Shown here piece by piece: positions 9,979 through 22,699 of a stretch of DNA of 64,000 nt. Numbering within the stretch: position 1 is the stretch's first letter; the number at the start of each line of letters is the position of its first letter. Source of the stretch: Gordius sp. MW1 (lineage: Eukaryota > Nematomorpha > Gordioida > Gordea > Gordiidae). The stretch covers positions 1,550,001 to 1,614,000 of the forward strand of contig OZ038530.1 in NCBI GenBank assembly GCA_964036665.1. The letters run 5' to 3'. The notes below the pieces were generated by a model. The model did not search any database and had not been told where the DNA came from. It worked only from the letters and a program-made list of their open reading frames with translations. The position numbers were made by a program, and so were the translations under genes.

Positions 9979-10206
9979 CACGGATGGTCACGGATTGTCA
10001 CGGACGGTCACGTATGGTCACGGACGGTCACGGATGGTCACGGACGGTCACGGATGTTCACGGACGGTCACGGATGGTCACGGACGGTCACGGATGGTCA
10101 CGGACGGTCACGGATGGTCACGGACGGTCACGGATGGTCACGGATGGTCACGGACGGTCACGGAGGGTCACGGACAGTCACGGATGGTCACGGATGGTCA
10201 CGGACG
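9979..10206 (+). repeat. Representative decamer block with strict C/T alternation
   Basis: About 23 consecutive decamers of the form GGTCACGGAY. From about 10007 to 10130 the last base alternates C,T,C,T, so the working unit there is a 20-bp dimer. Single-base variants (for example GTTCACGG near 10054 and a CGTATGG near 10012) mark individual units and recur in homologous blocks elsewhere in the window. Confidence 0.9.
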
Positions 10207-10207
10207 G

Positions 10208-10305
10208 ACAACAAAAAGCGAGCCCATAAATTGCATAGCAATTAAAAAATAAATAATTTGGCTTTAATTTGCTATCTAAGCATTATTTACGTTGGAAGGA
10301 CGGAC
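10208..10305 (+). repeat. Representative linker with a perfect 15-bp palindrome
   Basis: The linker runs from ACAACAAAAAGCGAGCCCAT to TTACGTTGGAAGGACGGAC. At 10229-10243 is AATTGCATAGCAATT, a 6-bp inverted repeat around ATA. An A-rich run, ATTTGGCTTTAATTTGC, TATCTAAGCATTATTTACG and GTTGGAAGGACGG follow. Across the array the outer arms AATTGC and GCAATT are usually kept while the middle three bases vary (ATA, AGA, TAA). Confidence 0.9.
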
Positions 10306-11109
10306 GAATACGGACGGACACGGATGGTCACGGACGGTCACGGACGGTCACGGACTATCACGGACGGTCACGGACGGTCACGGATGGTCACGGACGGTCA
10401 CGGATGGTCACGGATGGTCACGGACTATCACGGATGGTCACGGACGGTCACGGATGGTCACGGACGGTCACGGACGGACACAGACGGACAATGGACGGAC
10501 AACAAAAAGCGAGACCCAAAAATTGCATAGCAATTAAAAAATAAATAATGTGGCTTTAATTTGCTATCTAAGCATTATTTACGTTGGAAGGACGGACGGA
10601 CAACGGACGGTCACGGATGTACACGGACGGACACGGACGGTCACGGACGGTTACGGATGGTCACGGACGGACAACGGACGGACAACAAAAAGCGAGACAC
10701 ATAAATTGCATAGCAATTAAAAAATAAATAATGTGGCTTTAATTTGCTATCTAAGCATTATTTACGTTGGAAGAACGGACGGACAACGAACGGTCACGGA
10801 CAGACACGGACGAACAACTGACGGACACGGACGCACAACGGACGGACAACAAAAAGCGAGCCCATAAATTGCATAGCAATTAAAAAAATAAATAATTTGG
10901 CTTTAATTTGATATCTATCTAAGCATTATTTACGTTGGAAGGACGGACGGACGGACAACCGACGGACACGGACTGTCACGGATGGTCACGGATCGTCACG
11001 GACGGTCACGGATGGTCACGGATGGTCACGGACGGTCACGGACGGACACGGACGGACACAGACGGTCACGGACGGACACGGACGGTCACGGACGGACACG
11101 GACGGACAC

Positions 11110-12376
11110 GGACGGACAACGGACGGACAACAAAAAGCGAGACCCAAAAATTGCATAGCAATTAAAAAATAAATAATTTGGCTTTAATTTGCTATCTAAG
11201 CATTATTTAGGTTGGAAGGACGGACGGACAACGGACGGTCACGGATGGACACGGACGGACACGGACGGACACGGACAGTCACGGACGGTCACGGACGGAC
11301 AACGGACGGACAATAAAAAGCGAGACACATAAATTGCATAGCAATTAAAAAATAAATAATTTGGCTTTAATTTGATATCTATCTAAGCATTATTTACGTT
11401 GGAAGGACGGACGGTCACGGATGGTCACGGATAGTCACGGACGGTCACGGACGGTCATCGATGGTCACGGATGGTCACGGACGGTCACGGCTGGTCACGG
11501 ACGGTCACGGATGGTCACGGACGGTCACGAATCGTCACGGACGGTTACGGATCGTCACGGACGGTCACGGATCATCACGGACGGTCATGGACTATCACGG
11601 ACTATCACGGATGGTCACGGACGGTCACGGATAGTCACGGATGGAACGGACGGTCACGGATGGTCACGGATGGTCACGGATGGTCACGGACGGACAACGG
11701 ACGGACAACAAAAAGCGAGCCCATAAATTGCATAGCAATTAAAAAATAAATAATTTGGCTTTAATTTGCTATCTAAGCATTATTTAGGTTGGAAGGACGG
11801 ACGGTCACGGATCGTCACGGACGGACAACGGACGGACAACAAAAAGCGAGCCCATAAATTGCATAGCAATTAAAAAATAAATAATTTGGCTTTAATTTGC
11901 TATCTAAGCATTATTTACGTTGGAAGGACGGACGGTCACGGATGGTCACGGATGGTCACGGATGGTCACGGATGGTCACGGATGGTCACGGATGGTCACG
12001 AACGGTCACGGACGGTCACGGACGGTCACGGATGGTCACGGACGGTCACGGATGGTCACGGACGGTCACGGATGGTCACGGATGGACAACAAAAAGCGAG
12101 CCCATAAATTGCATAGCAATTAAAAAATAAATAATTTGTCTTTAATTTGATATCCATCTAAGCATTATTTACGTTGGAAGGACGGACGGACAACGGACGG
12201 ACACGGACGGTCACGGATAGTCACGGACGGTCACGGATGGTCACGGATAGTCACGGATGGTCACGGAGGGTCACGGACGGTCACGGATAGTCACGGATGG
12301 TCACGTACGGTCACGGACGGTCACGGATGGTCACGGATGGACACGGATGGTCACGGACGGTCACGGATGGTCACGG
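11110..12376 (+). repeat. 1.43-kb duplication, copy 1
   Basis: The order and private variants of several monomers here recur 1434 bases downstream (for example the frames at 11421 and 11886 match 12855 and 13320). In the right part the offset becomes 1424 (12257 matches 13681), a one-decamer change. Borders are estimates from where the variants stop matching. Confidence 0.75.
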
Positions 12377-12543
12377 ACGGTCACGAATCGTCACGGACGG
12401 TTACGGATCGTCACGGACGGTCACGGATCGTCACGGACGGTCATGGACTATCACGGACTATCACGGATGGTCACGGACGGTCACGGATAGTCACGGATGG
12501 AACGGACGGTCACGGATGGTCACGGATGGTCACGGATGGTCAC

Positions 12544-13800
12544 GGACGGACAACGGACGGACAACAAAAAGCGAGACCCAAAAATTGCATAGCAATTAAA
12601 AAATAAATAATTTGGCTTTAATTTGCTATCTAAGCATTATTTAGGTTGGAAGGACGGACGGACAACGGACGGTCACGGATGGACACGGACGGACACGGAC
12701 GGACACGGACAGTCACGGACGGTCACGGACGGACAACGGACGGACAATAAAAAGCGAGACACATAAATTGCATAGCAATTAAAAAATAAATAATTTGGCT
12801 TTAATTTGATATCTATCTAAGCATTATTTACGTTGGAAGGACGGACGGTCACGGATGGTCACGGATAGTCACGGACGGTCACGGACGGTCATCGATGGTC
12901 ACGGATGGTCACGGACGGTCACGGCTGGTCACGGACGGTCACGGATCGTCACGGACGGTCACGAATCGTCACGGACGGTTACGGATCGTCACGGACGGTC
13001 ACGGATCGTCACGGACGGTCATGGACTATCACGGACTATCACGGATGGTCACGGACGGTCACGGATAGTCACGGATGGAACGGACGGTCACGGATGGTCA
13101 CGGATGGTCACGGATGGTCACGGACGGACAACGGACGGACAACAAAAAGCGAGCCCATAAATTGCATAGCAATTAAAAAATAAATAATTTGGCTTTAATT
13201 TGCTATCTAAGCATTATTTAGGTTGGAAGGACGGACGGTCACGGATCGTCACGGACGGACAACGGACGGACAACAAAAAGCGAGCCCATAAATTGCATAG
13301 CAATTAAAAAATAAATAATTTGGCTTTAATTTGCTATCTAAGCATTATTTACGTTGGAAGGACGGACGGTCACGGATGGTCACGGATGGTCACGGATGGT
13401 CACGGATGGTCACGGACGGTCACGGACGGTCACGGACGGTCACGGACGGTCACGGATGGTCACGGACGGTCACGGATGGTCACGGACGGTCACGGATGGT
13501 CACGGACGGACAACAAAAAGCGAGCCCATAAATTGCATAGCAATTAAAAAATAAATAATTTGTCTTTAATTTGATATCCATCTAAGCATTATTTACGTTG
13601 GAAGGACGGACGGACAACGGACGGACACGGACGGTCACGGATAGTCACGGACGGTCACGGATGGTCACGGATAGTCACGGATGGTCACGGAGGGTCACGG
13701 ACGGTCACGGATAGTCACGGATGGTCACGTACGGTCACGGACGGTCACGGATGGTCACGGATGGACACGGATGGTCACGGACGGTCACGGATGGTCACGG
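12544..13800 (+). repeat. 1.43-kb duplication, copy 2
   Basis: Matches 11110-12376. Small differences include base changes in single decamers (for example a GGATGGTC versus GGATCGTC unit near 11510/12945) and one decamer fewer by the right half. Confidence 0.75.
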
Positions 13801-15120
13801 ACAGTCACGGACGGTCACGGATGGTCACGGATGGTCACGGATGGTCACGGATGGTCACGGATGGTCACGGATAGTCACGGATGGTCACGGACGGTAACGG
13901 ACGGTCACGGAACGACATGGACGGACACGGACGGACAGGGACGGACACAAGCGAGCCCATATATTGCAGAGCAATTAAAAAATAAATCATTTTGGCTTTA
14001 ATTTGATATGTATCTAAGCATTTTTTACGTTGGGCAGGACGGACGGACACGGACGGACAACGTACGGACAACAAAAAGCGAGCCCATAAATTGCATAGCA
14101 ATTAAAAAATAAATAATTTGGCTTTAATTTGCTATCTAAGCATTATTTAGGTTGGAAGGACGGACGGTCACGGATCGTCACGGACGGACAACGGACGGAC
14201 AACAAAAAGCGAGCCCATAAATTGCATAGCAATTAAAAAATAAATAATTTGGCTTTAATTTGCTATCTAAGCATTATTTACGTTGGAAGGACGGACGGTC
14301 ACGGATGGTCACGGATTGTCACGGACGGTCACGGATGGTCACGGACGGTTACGGACGGTCACGGACGGTCACGGATGGTCATGGACGGTCACGGATGGTC
14401 ACGGACGGTCACGGATGGTCACGGATGGTCACGGACGGACAACAAAAAGCGAGCCCATAAATTGCATAGCAATTAAAAAATAAATGATTTATCTTTAATT
14501 TGCTATCTAAGCATTATTTACGTTGGAAGGACGGACGGACACGGACGGACACGGGACACGGACGGTCACGAATGGTCACGGATGGTCACGGACGGTCACG
14601 GATGGTCACGGATGGTCACGGACGGTCACGGACGGTCACGGATGGTCACGGACGGTCACGGACGGTCACGGATGGTCACGGATGGTCACGGACTCACAAC
14701 GGACGGACAACAAAAAGCAAGACCCAAAAATTGCATAGCAATTAAAAAATAAATAATTTGGCTTTAATTTGATATCTATCTAAGCATTATTTACGTTGGG
14801 CAGGACGGACGGACACGGACAAACAACGGACGGTCACGGATGGACACGGACGGACACGGACGGTCACGGAGGGTTACGGATGGTCACGGACGGACAACGG
14901 ACGGACAACAAAAAGCGAGACACATAAATTGCATAGCAATTAAAAAATAAATAATGTGGCTTTAATTTGCTATCTAAGCATTATTTACGTTGGAAGGACG
15001 GACGGACAACGGACGGTCACGGACAGACACGGACGGACAACTGACGGACACGGACGCACAACGGACGGACAACAAAAATCGAGCCCATAAATTGCAGAGC
15101 AATTAAAAAAATAAATAATT

Positions 15121-15215
15121 TGGCTTTAATTTGATATCTATCTAAGCATTATTTAACGGACAACAAAAAGCGAGACACATAAATTGCATAGCAATTAAAA
15201 AATAAATAGTGTGGC
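15121..15215 (+). repeat. Monomer with no decamer block ('null' monomer)
   Basis: Here the linker ...TAAGCATTATTTA runs directly into ACGGACAACAAAAAGCG of the next linker, with no decamers between. The following linker carries AAATAGTGTGG. The same junction recurs near 25379, 28541, 34427, 39765, 47535, 51675, 54347, 56854, 59367 and 62275. A shared deletion of this sort marks homologous positions in the higher-order repeats. Confidence 0.85.
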
Positions 15216-18200
15216 TTTAATTTGCTATCTAAGCATTATTTACGTTAGAAGGACGGACGGACAACGGACGGTCACGGATGGACACAGACGGTCACGGATA
15301 GTCACGGATTACCACGGACGGTCACGGATGCTCACGGACGGTCACGGACGGTCACGGACGGTCACGGACGGTCACGGATGGTCACGGACGGACAACGGAT
15401 GGACAACAAAAAGCTAGCCCATAAATTGCATAGCAATTAAAAAATAAATAATGTGGCTTTAATTTGCTATCTAAGCATTATTTACGTTGGAAGGACGGAC
15501 GGACAACGGACGGTCACGGATGTACACGGACGGACACGGACGGTCACGGAGGGTTACGGATGGTCACGGACGGACAACGGACGGACAACAAAAAGCGAGA
15601 CACATAAATTGCATAGCAATTAAAAAATAAATAATGTGGCTTTAATTTGCTATCTAAGCATTATTTACGTTGGAAGGACGGACGGACAACGGATGGTCAT
15701 GGACAGACACGGACGGACAACTGACGGACACGGACGCACAACGGACGGACAACAAAAAGCGAGCCCATAAATTGAGTAGTAATAAAAAAAATAAAAAATT
15801 TGGCTTTAATTTGATATCTATCTAAGCATTATTTACGTTGGAAGGACGGACGGACAACGGACGGACTCGGACCGTCACGGATCGTCACGGACGGTCACGG
15901 ATGGTCACGGATGGTCACGGACGGACACGGACGGACACGAACGGTCACGGACGGTCACGGACGGACACGGACGGACATGGACGGTCACGGACGGTCACGG
16001 ACGGACAACGGACGGACAACGGACGGACAACAAAAAGCGAGACCCAAAAATTGCATAGCAATTAAAAAATAAATAATTTGGCTTTAATTTGCTATCTAAG
16101 CATTATTCAGTTGGAAGGACGGACGGACAACGGACAGTCACGGATGGACACGGACGGACACGGACGGACTCGGATGGTCACGGACGGACAACGGACGGAC
16201 AATAAAAAACGAGACACATAAATTGCATAGCAATTAAAAAATAAATAATTTGGCTTATTTGATATCTATCTAAGCATTATTTACGTTGGAAGGACGGACG
16301 GTCACGGACGGTCACGGATGGTCACGGACGGACAACGGACGGACAACAAAAAGCGAGCCCATAAATTGCATAGCAATTAAAAAATAAATAATTTGGCTTT
16401 AATTTAATATCTATCTAAGCATTATTTACGTTGGAAGGACGGACGGACAACGGACGGACACGGATAGTCACGGACGATCACGGATGGTCACGGACGGTCA
16501 CGGACGGACAACGGACGGACAACAAAAAGCGAGACACACAAATTGCATAGCAATTAAAAAATAAATAGTGTGGCTTTAATTTGCTATCTAAGCATTATTT
16601 ACGTTGGAAGGACGGACGGACAACGGACGGACACGGACCGTCACGAATGGTCACGGATCGTCACGGACGGTTAGGATGGTCACGGATGGTCACGGACGGT
16701 CACGGCTGGTCACGGACGGTCACGGATGGTCACGGATGGTCACGGACGGTCAAGGATGGTCACGGATGGTCACGGATAGTCACGGATGGTCACGGATGGT
16801 CACGGATGGTCACGGATGGTCACGGATGGTCACGGATGGTCACGGATAGTCACGGATGGTCACGGACGGTAACGGACAATCACGGAACGACACGGACGGA
16901 CACTGACGGACAGGGACGGACACAAGCGAGCCCATATATTGCAGAGCAATTAAAAAATAAATCGTTTTGGCTTTAATTTGATATGTATCTAAGCATTATT
17001 TACGTTGGGCAGGACGGACGGACACGGACGGCAACGTACGGACAACAAAAAGCGAGCCCATAAATTGCATAGCAATTAAAAAATAAATAATTTGGCTTTA
17101 ATTTGCTATCTAAGCATTATTTACGTTGGAAGGACGGACGGTCACGGATGGTCACGGATTGTCACGGACGGTCACGTATGACGGTCACGGATGGTCACGG
17201 ACGGTCACGGATGGTCACGGACGGTCACGGATGGTCACGGACGGTAACGGACGGTCACGGACAGTCACGGATGGTCACGGATGGTCACGGACGGTCACGG
17301 ATAGCCACGGACGGTCACGGATGGTCACAGACGGACAACAAAAAGCGAGCCCATAAATTGCATAGCAATTAAAAAATAAATAATTCGGCTTTAATTTGCT
17401 AACTAAGCATTATTTACGTTGGAAGGACGGACGAACACGGACGGACACGGATGGTCACGGACGGTCACGGATGGTCACGGACGGTCACGGATGGTCACGG
17501 ACGGTCACGGATGGTCACGGATGGTCACGGACTATCACGGACGGTCACGGACGGTCACGGACGGTCACGGATGGTCACGGACGGTCACGGATGGTCACGG
17601 ATGGTCACGGACTATCACGGATGGTCACGGACGGTCACGGACGGTCACGGACGGTCACTGATGGTCACGGACGGTCACGGATGGTCACAGACGGTCACGG
17701 ACGGACACGGACGGACACGGACGGTCACGGACGGTCACGGATGGACACGGACGGACACGGACGGACAACGGACGGACAATAAAAAGCGAGACCCAAAAAT
17801 TGCATAGCAATTAAAAAATAAATAATTTGGCTTTAATTTGCTATCTAAGCATTATTTACGTTGGAAGGACGGACGGACAACGGACGGTCACGGATGGACA
17901 CGGACGGACACGGACGGACACGGACGGTCACCGATGGTCACGGACGGACAACGGACGGACAATAAAAAGCGAGACACATAAATTGCATAGCAATTAAAAA
18001 ATAAATAATTTGGCTTTAATTTGATATCTATCTAAGCATTATTTACGTTGGAAGGACGGACGGACAACGGACGGTCACGGATGTTCACGGATAGTCACGG
18101 ATGGTCACGGACGGTCACGGATGGTCACGGACGGTCACGGACGGTCACGGACGGTCACGGAGGGTCACGGACGGACAACGGATGGACAACAAAAAACGAG

Positions 18201-21200
18201 CCCATAAATTGCATAGCAATTAAAAAATAAATAATGTGGCTTTAATTTGCTATCTAAGCATTATTTACGTTGGAAGAAAGGACGGACAACGAACGGTCAC
18301 GGACAGACACGGACGAACAACTGACGGACACGGACGCACAACGGACGGACAACAAAAAGCGAGCCCATAAATTGCATAGCAATTAAAAAAATAAATAATT
18401 TGGCTTTAATTTGATATCTATCTAAGCATTATTTACGTTGGAAGGACGGACGGACAACGGACGGACACGGACCGTCACGGATGGTCACGGATCGTCACGG
18501 ACGGTTACGGATGGTCACGGATGGTCACGGACGGACACGGACAGACACGGACGGTCACGGATGATCACGGACGGTCACGGATGGTCACGGATGGTCACGG
18601 ATGGTCACGGATAGTCACGGATGGTCACGGACGGTAACGGACGGTCACGGAACGACACGGACGGACACTGACGGACAGGGACGGACACAAGCGAGCCCAT
18701 ATATTGCAGAGCAATTAAAAAATAAATCATTTTGGCTTTAATTTGATATGTATCTAAGCAATATTTACGTTGGGCAGGACGGACGGACACGGACGGACAA
18801 CGTACGGACAACAAAAAGCGAGTCCATAAATTGCATAGCAATTAAAAAATAAATAATTTGGCTTTAATTTGCTATCTAAGCATTATTTTGGTTGGAAGGA
18901 CGGACGGTCACGGATCGTCACGGATCGTCACGGACGGACAACGGACGGACAACAAAAAGCGAGCCCATAAATTGCATAGCAATTAAAAAATAAATAATTT
19001 GGTTTTAATTTGCTATCTAAGCATTATTTACGTTAGAAGGACGGACGGTCACGGATGGTCACGGATTATCACGGACGGTCACGTATGATCACGGACGGTC
19101 ACGGATGGTCACGGACGGTCACGGATGGTCACGGATGGTCACGGACGGTCACGGATGGTCACGGACGGTCACGGATGGTCACGGACGGTCACGGAGGGTC
19201 ACGGATGGTCACGGACGGACAACGGACGGACAACAAACACGGACGGTCACGGACGGACACGGACGGACAACGGACGGACAACAAAAAGCGAGACCCAAAA
19301 ATTGCATAGCAATTAAAAAATAAAGAATTTGGCTTTAATTTGATATCTATCTAAGCATTATTTACGTTGGAAGGACGGACGGACAACGGACGGTCACGGA
19401 TGTTCACGGATAGTCACGGATGGTCACGGACGGTCACGGATGGTCACGGACGGACAACGGATGGACAACAAAAAGAGAGCCCATAAATTGCATAGCAATT
19501 AAAAAATAAATAATGTGGCTTTAATTTGCTATCTAAGCATTATTTACGTTGGAAGGACGGACGGACAACGGATGGTCACGGATGTACACGGACGGACACG
19601 GACGGTCACGGACGGTTACGGATGGTCACGGACGGACAACGGACGGACAACAAAAAGCGAGACACATAAATTGCATAGCAATTAAAAAATAAATAATGTG
19701 GCTTTAATTTGCTATCTAAGCATTATTTACGTTGGAAGAACGGACGGACAACGAACGGTCACGGACAGACACGGACGAACAACTGACGGACACGGACGCT
19801 CAACGGACGGACAACAAAAAGCGAGACCCAAAAATAGCATAGCAATTAAAAAATAAATAATTTGGCTTTAATTTGCTATCTAAGCATTATTTACGTTGGA
19901 AGGACGGACGGACAACGGACGGACACGGATAGTCACGGATGGTCACGGATGGTCACGGACGGTCACGGATGGTCACGGACTGTCACGGAAGGTCACGGAT
20001 GGACACGGACGGTCACGGATGGTCACGGAAGGTCACGGATGGTCACGGATGGTCACGGACGGTCACGGATGGTCACGGACGGTCACGGATGGTCACGGAC
20101 GGTCACGGATGGTCACGGATGGTCACGGATAGTCACGGATGGTCACGGACGGTAACGGAACGACACGGACGGACAGGGACGGACACAAGCGAGCCCATAT
20201 ATTGCAGAGCAATTAAAAAAAAAATCATTTTGGCTTTAATTTGATATGTATCTAAGCATTATTTACGTTAGGCAGAACGGACGGAGACGGACGGACAACG
20301 TACGGACAACATAAAGCGAGCCCATAAATTGCATAGCAATTAAAAAATAAATAATTTGGCTTTAATTTGCTATCTAAGCATTATTTACGTTGGAAGGACG
20401 GACGGTCACGGATGGTCACGGATTGTCACGGACGGTCACGGATGGTCACGGACGGTCACGGACGATCACGGACGGTCACGGATGGTCACGGACGGTCACG
20501 GATGGTCACGGATGGTCACGGTAGGACAACAAAAAGCGAGCCCATAAATTGAAAAGCAATTAAAAAATAAATAATTTGGCTTTAATTTGCTATCTAAGCA
20601 TTATTTACGTTGGAAGGACGGACGGACACGGGACACGGACGGTCACGAATGGTCACGGACGGTCACGGATGGTCACGGATGGTCACGGATGGTCACGGAC
20701 TATCACGGATGGTCACGGATGGTCACGGACGGTCACGGACGGTCACGGATGGTCACGGACGGTCACGGATGGTCACGGATGGTCACGGACGGACAACGGA
20801 CGGACAACAAAAAGCAAGACCCAAAAATTGCATAGCAATTAAAAAATAAATAATTTGGCTTTAATTTGATATCTATCTAAGCATTATTTACGTTGGGCAG
20901 GACTGACGGACACGGACAAACAACGGACGGTCACGGATGGACACGGACGGACACGGACGGTCACGGAGGGTTACGGATGGTCACGGACGGACAGCGGACG
21001 GATAACAAAAAGCGAGACACATAAATTGCTAAGCAATTAAAAAATAAATAATTTGGCTTTAATTTGCTATCTAAGCATTATTTACGTTGGAAGGACGGAC
21101 GGACAACGGACGGACACGGATAGTCACGGATGGTCACGGACGGTCACGGATAGTCACGGATGGTCACGGATGGTCACGGATGGACACGGACGGTCACGGA

Positions 21201-21534
21201 CGGTCACGGACGGTCACGGATGGTCACGGACGGTCACGGATGGTCACGGATGGTCACGGACGGACAACGGACGGACAACAAAAAGCAAGACCCAAAAATT
21301 GCATAGCAATTAAAAAATAAATAATGTGGCTTTAATTTGATATCTATCTAAGCATTATTTACGTTGGGCAGGACTGACGGACACGGACAAACAACGGACG
21401 GTCACGGATGGACACGGATAGAAACGGACGGTCACGGAGGGTTACGGATGGTCACGGACGGACAGCGGACGGATAACAAAAAGCGAGACACATAAATTGC
21501 TAAGCAATTAAATACTCGGGCCTTCGGCCCTCGT

Positions 21535-21602
21535 GGGAAGGGGGAGAAGGGAAGGGGAGTAGGGGAAGGGAAGAGGGGAAGGGAAGAGGGGAAGGGGGAA
21601 CT
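21535..21602 (+). repeat. Long G/A-only tract
   Basis: An almost pure purine run made of GGGAAGGG and GGGGAAGG phrases, with one or two T interruptions. Its complement is the C/T-rich tract at about 7540-7590 in the left arm. Such tracts can adopt triplex structures and are prone to length change; that property is known generally and is not shown here. Confidence 0.7.
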
Positions 21603-21913
21603 CTTCTATACTCCGTATAAACGTAGCATATTTGCTATGCAATTTATGGGCGAGAAAGGTGGGAAGGGGCGAGAATGCCTATAGGGGGTATTAGATGCAA
21701 AATAATTAGTTAATTAGTTATAGGCCCTTGTAGGGGAGGACATAGGGTAATTATCAATGTTAACCAATTCAAAAACGAAAAAAAATTTCGATTTATTTGG
21801 CCAATGGTCATTTTTTTATTGGTCAGTAGCCAGCGGGCGGTCAAAAATTCATATTATCATTGGTATTAACATGAACAAATATTAATTTAATTTAAAAAAA
21901 TTAAAAAAAAAAT

Positions 21914-21986
21914 TTGTCCCCTCACTGACTTGAACCCCACACCTCCAGTTCACAAGCCGGCGCTATAACCACTATACCATGCTGGC
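21914..21986 (-). repeat. tRNA-derived SINE head (73 bases, His-like anticodon loop)
   Basis: On the minus strand it reads GCCAGCATGGTATAGTGG, TTATAGCGCCGGC, TTGTGAA, CTGGAGG and GGGGTTCAAGTC. The A-box TGGTATAGTGG and B-box GGGTTCAAGTC have tRNA spacing, and the anticodon loop would show GTG. The acceptor ends (GCCAGCA and GGGACAA) do not pair and the T-stem is poor, so I read it as a SINE head or relic, not a working tRNA. Confidence 0.6.
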
Positions 21987-22075
21987 TTTAAAATAGTAGA
22001 AGTTATTATGTTATTTATATAGATGATGAAATAATAAAGTTGTGTTTTATGTTTAGAAAATCAATATATATCGTC

Positions 22076-22690
22076 GGTCAGTAGCCAGCGGACGGTCAAA
22101 AAGTCATATTATCAATGGTATTAACAAAAACAAAAAATTAATTTAATGTAAAAAAAAAATTAAAAAAAAGTTTTTTTTTAGTTTTAAAAAAGGGCTAAAT
22201 TCTTAAACTACCAGCCCGATTCGCTCGAAACTTTACCCGTAGGTGCCCAGGGCGGCCGGGGGTAAAATAACCTTTTCAGATTCCTAAAATACCTTTTCAT
22301 TTTAAAAATATCGGACATTTCCCTGCCACACGTGCGGTGTAATATCTATGACACGTAGAAAAATTTTACTAATTATATAAACTTACGCGCGCCATCTAAT
22401 AAAGTACAATTCGTGTCTGAGTTTAATAGTAGATTCAATTTAATTAGAAATAACGGGCTATGCTTATACCTTTGAAGGAGGTTTCGAATTTTGTGTTAGT
22501 TTCTATCGATATATTTTATCGTAAATTAGAATCTAATACCTATATTATTTTTTTAAATATTACTTTTTAGGTTTTCTATGAAATCACAATCTAATTAAAT
22601 GAAATATATTAACCCAATAAAAAAATATATATGCATTTATAAGGTTAAAAATATATATTACATAGTTGGCTGTCTGTTAGACCATCTATA
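22076..22690. other. Unique AT-rich stretch inside the interruption
   Basis: It contains one CCAGCGGACGG-type fragment at its left edge, then sequence I cannot match to any other part of the window, including a CG-rich patch near 22220-22260 (GGTGCCCAGGGCGGCCGGGG). No coding frame or RNA is evident. Confidence 0.5.
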
Positions 22691-22699
22691 ATAAATTTT

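Larger units (their letters stand above)
9446..21512 (+). repeat. Satellite array, segment 1: decamer blocks alternating with AT-rich linkers
   Basis: The segment starts inside a linker at TCTAAGCATTATTTACG (9447). Blocks of 10-bp units, mostly GGTCACGGAC and GGTCACGGAT, alternate with linkers of about 95 bases. Blocks vary from two or three decamers (around 9840-9875) to more than 30 (around 17440-17760). Linkers fall into types by their first half (GCCCATAAATT, GACCCAAAAATT, GACACATAAATT, CATATATTGCAGAGC) and second half (TTGCTATCTAAGC or TTGATATCTATCTAAGC). The plus strand of the decamer has no stop codon in any frame, which creates long spurious frames. The segment ends at 21512 inside a linker, right after the palindrome. 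Confidence 0.97.
21520..22075 (-). repeat. Right arm of the inverted repeat (reverse complement of 6890-7605)
   Basis: Read on the minus strand, the blocks follow the same order as the left arm: AAACATAAAACACAACTTTA, tRNA-like head, CCAATG/CATTGG hairpin, TTAACATTGATAATTACCCT, ACCCCCTATAGGCATTC, GCCCATAAATTGCATAGCAA (21632-21651), TATACGGAGTATAGA and the pyrimidine tract. It lacks the 110-125-base B-box-containing piece present in the left arm. Confidence 0.8.

Noticed and set aside
13865-14101. Minus-strand frames crossing type-E linkers (also near 18605, 30264, 36131)
   Set aside because: These are created by variant decamers that happen to lose the usual TGA. The sequence is linker and satellite only.
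21914-21986. Functional tRNA-His gene on the minus strand
   Set aside because: A- and B-boxes and a GTG loop are present, but the acceptor arms do not pair and the T-stem is poor. It lies in a dispersed repeat.
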